From: Basidiobolus meristosporus CBS 931.73
Taxonomy: Eukaryota; Basidiobolomycota; Basidiobolomycetes; Basidiobolales; Basidiobolaceae
Length of the DNA stretch: 64,000 nucleotides
NCBI GenBank assembly: GCA_002104905.1
Contig: MCFE01000162.1
Span: 1-64,000, forward strand
Reading direction: 5' to 3'
The position numbers were made by a program, and so were the translations under genes. Shown here in pieces: positions 56,295 to 64,000 of this stretch. The notes below the pieces were generated by a model. That model did not search any database. It worked only from the letters and a program-made list of their open reading frames with translations, and had not been told where the DNA came from. The stretch's first letter is position 1, and each line of letters opens with the position of its first letter.

Positions 56295-58516
56295 TCCCTT
56301 ATATTATCTCCAAGTCTCTTACAACAGGTTATGAGCCCCAAGCTGTCACTCTCTACAGTGTTGACCACTACTATTACTGGAATTTTCTTCTGCTGAAAAG
56401 CTGGATAAATCAAACAATCAATTGTGGAAGGCAAAGATGAAGATGGAATTACACAAAAGAGGCCTTTGGGATGCCGTCATGGGAGAGGATTGCCCTCCTA
56501 AAAACCTGGGAGGGGAAGTTTTAGGGCACCAGATGACAGAACACAATGCCTTTAACTGTAATTCTTTACTACATAGATGCAGCCAGGAGAAGAAATGAAA
56601 AATCTAACTAACTCTATAATACCAAAGTAAAGAAGCTGATTCATTTCAGGGATGTGTTGTTTGATAAATACTCAAATTTTGCACAAAAAATGACATCAAA
56701 CAGTGCCAGAAATTCAATCTCAAGTCCACTAATTGTCATGATGGAATCAGAGCATAACAATGAAAGTTTTACTCCAGAAAACTCTACAATTGTGGCTCAG
56801 CCAGAATCAGTGCCCAGAAGAGTTTTTCTAGTACCAAATGCAAGGCGTACTAACTGGACAACAAATAGCTAAAATTGCAATATTAATGAGGGTACTAACT
56901 TAGCCCATGTCTATTAAGCGTATATCAATGAGCCCAGGACTGTACAAAAAGCCCTGAATAGCCCTTGGACAAAGTTTTGGAGATCTGTAATTACTGAGGA
57001 ATATCAGGCCCTGATGAAAATCAACCTTAGCACTCAGGCAACTTAATAATTAGCCCCAAATTAAATGGATGCAAATGGGCCTCTAAGACAAAATGCAACC
57101 TCAACAGTATAACTGAAGGATACAAAGCACTACTTGTGACCAGAGGATACTCTCAAAAAAATGGACTTGACTACACTGCAACCTTTGCACCAGTAGCCAA
57201 GTTTAATTGCATCAGATTAGCATTGGCTTTTGCCACTAAAAATAGATTTTTATACATCAAACAGCAACAAAATCTGCACTCTTGAATGGAGAATACAACA
57301 AGAACATGTATGCAGGCCAGCTTTATGGGTTTACCAACCAAAATAACCACAATTTGGCTTACTAGCTAAAAATCTCTACGTGGTCTCATACAAAAGCCAA
57401 AAACAAAAGTTGGTGCCATCTCAAAGCCCTGACTTTGCTTATCAGGCTATGGATGGCAGCCTGATGTATGTCATGCTTAGAGCACACCCAGATATTGTAT
57501 ATTTAGTGGGAGTTGTCAACCAGCATAATCAGAGCTATGAATCTAATCATGTAGCTGCAGTGAAGTGAAGTTTTAGATACCTAATAGGAACTGCTGATGT
57601 ATGATAAAGACACACTTATAAGGACTCAGAACAGGCTCTTGCAGAACACTCTGATGCTGATAGGGTCATAGCTTAGAACAGGATCTTGTGGGATACTTTG
57701 CTGCCTATTGGGGAGAAAACCTAGAAGACAGAAGATCCACCACAGGATACACCTTTCTTCACTGGCAATGGGCTACTTCATGGAATTCAAGAAAGTAACC
57801 AATGTAGCACTTTCTACCACTGAGGCCAAGCATATGGCAGCCTGTGAAGCTACAAAAGAAGCAATGTGGTTATGAAAGCTTTTTACAGATTCAGGTTTAT
57901 GTCAAAATTGCCTTTTACTTGACTTCAAGGTAGTCAAAGATTTAAATAATTAAGTAGTAATCCAACTTTTCATCCTGGACCTAGGTACATAGATATTAGA
58001 CATTATTATATACACTAACATATAGAGAATAGGTTAGGTTAGCTTAGCTTACTGTTCTTCATATGAAATGATTGCAGACATATTTGCCAAACCAACAGCT
58101 AGTGACAAGCTTGAGTACCTTATGTTAAGATTAGAACTAAACAGTATGAACATTTAGTTGAGTATGAAGTACTGTAAGATTAGGAATTCAGCTTAAATAT
58201 CCACCTTACTTGGTCACTTAGATCATTACCTTCATATCCTGGAGACTACTGGCCAAATTTATTGTTGGGATTTACTTAGAATATTTTTACCAAACTATTA
58301 AGTACCCAGAACAAGGAAATTCTCATAGTTGTCCAAATAGCCCTCAAATTTGAACCAATGCTCTTGGGAACTTCCTAAGCCTATTTTGTGTGTTTGTTAT
58401 GCATACATCAGTTAAAAGTATAAACTCTACTTTTTACTCAATAAATCATCAGGTGAAAACCACATGATCTACTTGTTCTTGCAATCACTGCCAATATTTT
58501 CAAGACACTTACAACA

Positions 58517-58735
58517 ATGGTGACAGAACTTGATCAGGTTTCATAGGTCCTGGTGCAGGTACCTGCCAAATATAGAAGCACTTACATTTAGTATTCTTAC
58601 AGAAATTGAAGGATGACTTGTGCACTAATAAGCAGATATCATTGTCAGCAGGCATATGGGACAATAATAAAACAGGGTTGTAGAGAAATAGGCAAGTAAA
58701 AAATGTGGGATTTGGCAGTGGATCTTACTAAGACC
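58517..58735 (-). repeat. L2-C second part
   Basis: Continuation of the inverted L2 copy interrupted by C3; similarity to L2-A/B is visible (GGTACCTGCC..., GCAAGTAAAAAATG). The outer end is blurred at ~58735. Confidence 0.45.
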
Positions 58736-59835
58736 TATAACACCATAGGCTACTTCATCTGGACTGTACAGCATGCCTTACTGAGTCCCTTACCATCCCT
58801 TGCAATGCCAGGGTGCCAGCACATGTCAGTCCAATCTACACCAACACCCTTTACCAGAGCACCATTTCACCAGGTCAATGTGCACAGTTTGAAGCAAAAC
58901 CACCAGCACATGCCAAGCTGCTCAATTAGACAGAAGCCCATAGGAGCTGGCCAAGTTGCATCCACATATAGCATCACACTAGGCTCAGCCAAGGGCCATG
59001 CCTACACATCAAGTCACACCCACATTTGCTGTTACACCTGACCATCAGCATGTTACTTCTAGTGAATTGACTGGCAAAAGATCACAGGAAGTGCCTTTGC
59101 CACAGGAGCCTTTGGCAAGTAAAAGGACATGTCAGAATGGGGCACTTCCAGCCAGTCCTGTAACATCAACTGGAGTAACTTGGCACAGCCAAGCTGTAGC
59201 ACTGCACTTATTAACCAGGAGGCAAAAACTGACTACTAGTACACAAAAAGCCTACATGATAGTCAACAAGTTGTATAGTTGTGCAAGGTGACTCACCACC
59301 AAATGCTTCAGTAGCAGTTCCTGTGAGAAAAAAGCCTAGAAGATGATGTAATTGAGTAGAATTGCTAACAGTGAGATGGTAACCAAAGTGGTAAGTATTA
59401 GTGTGGTTAATAAAGTGATACATAATTATGTCCACTTATACTAATGAAATATATCTTAATACTGGACTATGCCTACCATATTGATAGTGTCCAATTGTGC
59501 ATGTGAGGCAAACATCACAAGTTGATGCAATCATCTGTGCCAGCCTCATTGTCTCAGATTGTGTCATAGTGTGCAAGATTGTCCCACATAGTGCAAAAAT
59601 GTCCAACAACAATCTTGCCTATAGGTAGCTGCAGCTTTGTACCTGATTGCTCTTTACAACTACGGCTCATGCCACTTGCCTTGGCACCCTTAGTAGAGCA
59701 AGTCTATTCTATTCATATACACTCTAAACATTACCACTAACAAGGATTCTCCTACACAGTATCTAGACTCTGGAGCATCTCAACACTTCTAAACCAGGAT
59801 AAACTTCTTATCAATGTTAAGAAATTCCAATTAAG

Positions 59836-60203
59836 TGTTACAAGTCTTGGTATAAGAGTTGTAGAGGAATAGGGAGTTTAGCTAGTATTGTATTCACTAA
59901 AACTCGAACTGATTGTTATTGAGGTTACAGCAGCTCCTTATATACATTTTGCCAGATCAATTGCTGACTAATTGTATTTCCTAATGTAGGTTGCGGCTGA
60001 TGACTCATTTAATTGCATCATCATCACCCAATAAGATCCTACTTCATATAGCTATTTCTGTCTGATAAGGATCTGCTGATTCATTTGCTGACTAATACTA
60101 CTGATTTCATAGATAATACTGATATACTGATAACCTTAACATATACTAATTGATTTGACTAAAAACTGCTCTAACTTAAACATTCAAGCTGCAGCTCATA
60201 ACA
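59836..60203. repeat. Solo G1-type LTR
   Basis: 368 bp, TGTTACAAGTC...CTCATAACA, with a perfect 4-bp target duplication TAAG (59832-59835 and 60204-60207). The interrupted copia sequence is contiguous in C1 (AATTAAGAAGG), confirming the boundaries. Confidence 0.88.
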
Positions 60204-60880
60204 TAAGAAGGTTTTCATGGGATACAATAAAGCACTTGAAGCAGTTGTGGAAGGAGTTTTCCAAGTAAATCTTATAAGCAGTGCAGGAAGACGCACACTT
60301 ACTTTCAAAGAGGCATTGTATGTCAAAAAAAATCCAAAAACCTACTATCTGAAGGCAAGGCCATAGCAGAAGAATTTAATTTTGATATTAGCAATTCTGG
60401 GCGTTTGATTACTGGCTAACATGGTGCCTATAATGCTCTGGGTATCAGAGATCAGAGCCTATACAAATTAGCCAGTATTCTATCATATCTGGAAGTCAAG
60501 TAACTAAAATAAAGAAATACCATTGCTTTGGCACAGGGGATTTGGAAATACATATTTTGATTATATAAGCAAAATGCTCCAAGATCAACTATTTCTGGAG
60601 TAAAAATTGATCACTTGGCTAATTTGGAGTACTGTGAGGCCTGTATACATGGGAAACAAGCCGGACAACTGTTCAAGAGCTCTGGATAATTAAACCTAAG
60701 AAAATATGGACCTATATCATTCATATCTCTGTGGACCTGTGCAAAGTTTTTTCTTAGAAGTATGAAGTATTTACTCACCTTTATTGATGATTATCCAAGA
60801 CTCAAGTGGGTTTACCTCATGCAAAGTGGGAAAAATTCTCTGTCCAAGCTTAAGGAGTTTAAGGCTATGTTGGAGAGAGG

Positions 60881-62921
60881 CCCTATGAAAAATTATTGTG
60901 ATGATCCCATCTCTTGACATTGTAGCCTTGTCTGTCAGTAGGATCTCCACTATGTCAACAATGGAGGCTGTTGAGGCTGTGGATGCTGTGGTAGACAAAC
61001 TGCCTTTTTTGGCAAACTCATCTACTTTACTGGAGTGTAGCTCAACCGGCTGCGCTTCCAACTCTTGTGAAAACAGCTGTTTCCTTTTTGGTTAGTCTTC
61101 TTGGCTATGATGAATTTCAGTCTGTTCCTGGCTTGCGGTGTTAATTGGCAAGAACTGCAGTTTTTTTTGCATGCCTCCCTGTCTCAGGCTTGGGTAGACA
61201 TTTTTCCCTGTACCATTTCCTTTATCACTACTGGTCTTTCACTGCTACTTTGTCTAAGTGCTTCTTGTGAAGAAATACGTTTTCTGCTGGATAAATTCTG
61301 CTCTGACCCATCTGTTATGGCTTGCTTGTACCTTTCTGGCACTCTTCTGGCAACCTGACATTTCTTCTCAGCTTGTTTTGAGCTCTTAACCATAGCTGTG
61401 ATGGGCTCCTGTAAAAGTTGCTGGTATTTCCAACTGCCAGGTCTTTCACTGCTACTTTGACTGGGTGCTTCTTGGGTGATACTATGCTTTTTCCTTGATA
61501 AATGTTGTGCTGGTGCATCCATGTTTGCCTGCTTGTCCCTGATTGGCACTCTTCCAGCAGCCTGACATCTCTTTGACACTTGTCTGGAGAGTCTGGCCCT
61601 GCTTGAAATGGGCTCTTGAGGAAGCCGCTGGTTTCTAGCCATGGAACCCTTGCTCTTCTGCCTTTGATAGTTTCTGCTCTCTTCAAGATACTTTCTTAGC
61701 ATACTAATGCTGGCCCAAAATCTGTTTGCCTGCTTGAATCCAGGATAATACTCATGTAACAAATCAAGTGCATTCTGCTTGGCCTTGAGTTCCTGATGGT
61801 CCTATGGTATGCTGTCCTTAAGGTGATGGTATGCTAGACTTCTGACAACCTCTTGTATATAAGCCCACTCTTCATTAATGCACTCAATGGCTTCACGGAT
61901 CTTCAATGTCTTTTGATGTTTAGGCTTTGGTATAAACACCACATTCTCTCCCTCCCATGCTGTGATAGGTTTTTCTGTGGGCTTTATCTTTAGGCACTGT
62001 TGTTGTGCTTCAAAGACAGTATGGTGAATTTTTGTCAGGAAAGCTCCACCAAGATATGCCGGATTTCTTGTGGTCACAAGCAAACTTCTACACCATTCAA
62101 TATGGGATTCACAAAAACAAAAGCCAGAGCACACCAATAAGGGGGGCTAGAGTCCAGAAGTGAGAAGGAATATATTGGCTAAATACCAAGAAGTTCCTTG
62201 CAGATATTCAGGAGGTATTCATGGAAGAAGTGGCAACAACCAAGCATATGTTTGCAATATGTATATGTTCCCAGTAGTACAAGGTATATGGCAACTTTGC
62301 AAGCACCACACTAAAAAGCTGTATAGTTAAGGTGATAGCAATATGTCAATTGCAGCAGATGTGTGTGTTTGTAGATGCTAATAAGCAGAAGGCCATAGTT
62401 TTTTTTGATTTGAACTATTATGGAATACCCAAGATAGTGGTGGGTAAGCAAATAAAGAAAGGTGATTCTACTGTAGAATATATGAAGTGCACAAGGGGAG
62501 GTAGAAGATGTAAATACCATTTGGTAAGTTGGTATTATAGCAGTATACAAAACCAGCAGTAGGTTGTCATACTGCCAATAAATTGCCATCAGAGTCTTGC
62601 TGTGAGCCTGTCAAATATTGTCAAGTTTCTTGCCATATAAGGCAACTGAATGTCCTGGCCAACTGGATTTACTTAAAATAGTTATAGAGCGCTAAAGACC
62701 GCAACAATACCATGCAAATATTGATACAGCACCAATAAAAATTGTCAAGTTTTATCCCTTTATTTGGCTGTAAAATTAGCAAAACACTGTCATGATTTTG
62801 TTATCCAATTGTTGGGAGGGTCAATAATTCCAAGCTGCTGTTATTATTACCTTCTCTAAAAGGGATCTTGATTGCTGATCTGGACCAGATCTGCCTGCGG
62901 GACCAAATTTTTTTCATAGGG
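60881..62921. mobile_element. TIR transposon X2, no transposase, inserted in C4
   Basis: 2041 bp bounded by CCCTATGAAAAATT and its inverse AATTTTTTTCATAGGG. The host copia reads GGAGAGAGAAACTGG in C1; here it is split with about 2 bp duplicated. The ~1 kb next to the right end matches X1 (29045-29900) inverted; the left end matches X3. The central part carries a repeat-containing frame instead of the tnp2-like transposase seen in X1. Confidence 0.7.
61184..62137 (-). pseudogene. X2 repeat-containing frame, one nonsense codon
   Basis: Frame 62137-61802 continues after a single stop to 61184. The first part is unrecognised (WCRSLLVTTRNPAYLGGAFL, REAIECINEEWAYIQEVVRS). The second part has a tandem duplication with a 69-residue period: RLPQEPISS...KRCQAAGRVPIRDKQA...SQSSSERP, then QLLQEPITA...KKCQVARRVPERYKQA...RQSSSERP. 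Highly basic and Ser/Gln-rich. Could be a second transposon protein or a captured fragment. Function unknown. Confidence 0.5.
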
Positions 62922-63149
62922 AGAAACTGGTCAGCAAATCAAGAAAATATGCTCTGATAATGGTACAGAATATACCTCAAAACTCTTCACCCATTTCTGC
63001 AAAATATATGGGAGAAAGCAAGGGACTACTTCACCATACTCCTCACAGCAAAATGATATGAGAGAACATCCAAACAAAATTCTAATTGATATAGCAAGAC
63101 TTGTGATCCATGACACATGTTTTCTTATGATTTTTTGTGCGCAAAGAGA

Positions 63150-64000
63150 CCCTGTGATTATAATATTAATGATCCCATCAAAGGGCCATCAAAAAGTTAA
63201 AGTCTCATGACTAAGCAATATTTGTCCCAACACTACACCATGCAGAGATTGTTGAAAAAAAAATTGCGCCCCAAATTTCACAAAACATTTGGTCACAACA
63301 CTACATTAGTGGCATTTGATTGGTCTTTTGCCAATTCTCTCACTTTCTGATCCCAGACACTCAATCACCTCCTACAATTGTGTACATTGATTGCAATTTC
63401 ATCTTTTTGACACTCCTTTCTTCCTGACTCAACCAATTATCTTCCTTTTAAAGCATACAAATTGATTTATTTTGGTTGAAACTTCACTAGTACCTCAATT
63501 GCCAATCCTATTGACCTATACAAGTCCTTATACCCGCAACTAACATTAAGCCCAACCCTACGCTCTACAAGTTACTCCATGTTTCTACTCTAATGCCCCT
63601 TTTCCCTAACTTTGGCAGTAACCCTGTTGCTTAATACAATTGTTCATTCACTGGTTCCCGTATGACCTGGTCTTCAGCTAGCACTGCAAGTTATAGCGCC
63701 TCATCTGTCAGTCTTTGTAATAAATCCTTTCATTATTCAAGTGTGTTTTCTTGAGCACTGCTCTTGAAGAAGAGCTGCAACCTCTTAGTGTGCCTATTAA
63801 TATTCTAAAATTTGACAGTAGGCATTGTGATAGTCTTTTGAGTTGTTAATTTTGTTGCTTTGTCTGTCAGAAGGATCCCTACTCTCTCTACAATGAAGGA
63901 TGTGGAGGCAGCAACAGACAGATTGCTTTACTCTATAAACTCATCTACATCAATAGAGTGTGGCTCAACTGGCTGTGCTTCCAACTCTTGACAAACAGCT
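63150..64000. mobile_element. TIR transposon X3, runs off the window
   Basis: Begins CCCTGTGATTATAATATTAATGATCCCATC, like the left end of X2, inside the integrase region of C4. 63850-64000 aligns with 60915-61080 of X2. Between them (63200-63830) is AT-rich sequence not found in X2. Confidence 0.6.

Larger units (their letters stand above)
51291..58516 (+). mobile_element. C1-family copia remnant C3, split by C2
   Basis: Plus-strand relic. 5' LTR is 51291-51609 plus 56295-56326, ending ACAACA, then primer site GGTTATGAGCCCC. The internal part 56327-58169 retains gag (AAGATGAAGATGG region), fragments of integrase end and RT/RNase H (AMDGSLMYVML, VVNQHNQSYESNHVAAVK) with large deletions. 3' LTR is about 58170-58516. 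It keeps TGG at 57773-57775 and 57867-57869, where C1 has stops. Confidence 0.75.
50860..59705. mobile_element. Harbinger fragment E5 (inverted left half), host of the four-level nest
   Basis: ~50860-50964 and ~58736-59705 are parts of the Harbinger second-protein gene and left end in inverted orientation, ending with the AGAGCAAGTCT terminus at 59705. Readable at 58703-59041 (QHALLSPLPSLAMPGCQH, compare QHALLDSLPSLATTACQC in E1). The gap between the two parts is filled by L2-C, C1 remnant C3 and C2. Confidence 0.65.
59706..63149 (+). mobile_element. C1-family copia remnant C4, with nested insertions
   Basis: Plus-strand relic from the protease (CTGGAGCATCTCAACAC at 59770-59785) through GAG-pre-integrase (CEACIHGKQ-like at ~60640) to integrase, split by a solo gypsy LTR (59836-60203) and by X2 (60881-62921). 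The integrase resumes at 62922 (DNGTEYTSKLFTHFCKIY) and is cut by X3 at 63150. No intact frame. Confidence 0.7.

Noticed and set aside
62311-62589. 92-codon minus-strand frame
   Set aside because: It lies in the non-coding end shared by X1 and X2, is not open in X1 and has a low-complexity composition.

Overview
The window looks like nuclear DNA of a filamentous fungus. It carries a Chs7-type chitin synthase export chaperone, a cullin-4 split by ten short GT-AG introns, an NAD kinase and other fungal-type genes with 50-200 bp introns. The lineage cannot be fixed from sequence alone; an early-diverging fungus is my low-confidence guess.

The window has two very different halves. Positions 1-22025 are gene space with mixed composition and ordinary CpG. 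In order: CHS7 (minus, six exons); a possible F-box-like relic; a secreted/single-pass membrane protein with a cytoplasmic SH3 domain (minus); an unrecognised 278-aa protein (minus); a two-exon GDSL-type hydrolase that lacks the usual nucleophile (minus); an unrecognised 205-aa protein (minus); cullin-4 (plus, 11 exons, 868 aa); a PB1-NAD kinase fusion (plus, five exons, 488 aa); and a two-exon polytopic membrane protein with a coiled coil (plus, 398 aa). These genes are independently oriented with long spacers, and I see no functional cluster.

Positions 22026-64000 are an AT-rich, CpG-poor bed of nested transposons with no host gene that I can support. Families: two Ty1/copia families (C1: copy at 22081-26747 and remnants; C2: copy at 51610-56294 and a fragment), both with a primer site complementary to the anticodon arm of initiator tRNA-Met; a Ty3/gypsy element (G1, 45007-49834) plus a solo LTR; a second LTR element with 1.2-1.3 kb LTRs and a gypsy-type integrase (L3, 33054-41164); a 1.06-kb LTR-like repeat (L2); PIF/Harbinger-type DNA transposons (E1-E5, best copy 37624-41038); and a third TIR family (X) with a tnp2-like transposase relic. 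Nesting reaches four levels: C2 lies in a C1 remnant, which lies in L2, which lies in a Harbinger copy.

Paired copies show the decay process. CpG sites in younger copies are TpG/CpA in older ones, and several nonsense codons in the C1 element are C:G to T:A changes whose ancestral codon survives in a relative in the same window. This implies cytosine methylation/deamination or a RIP-like process acting on repeats. The most unusual host-gene observations are the PB1-NAD kinase fusion and the Ser-less GDSL protein.
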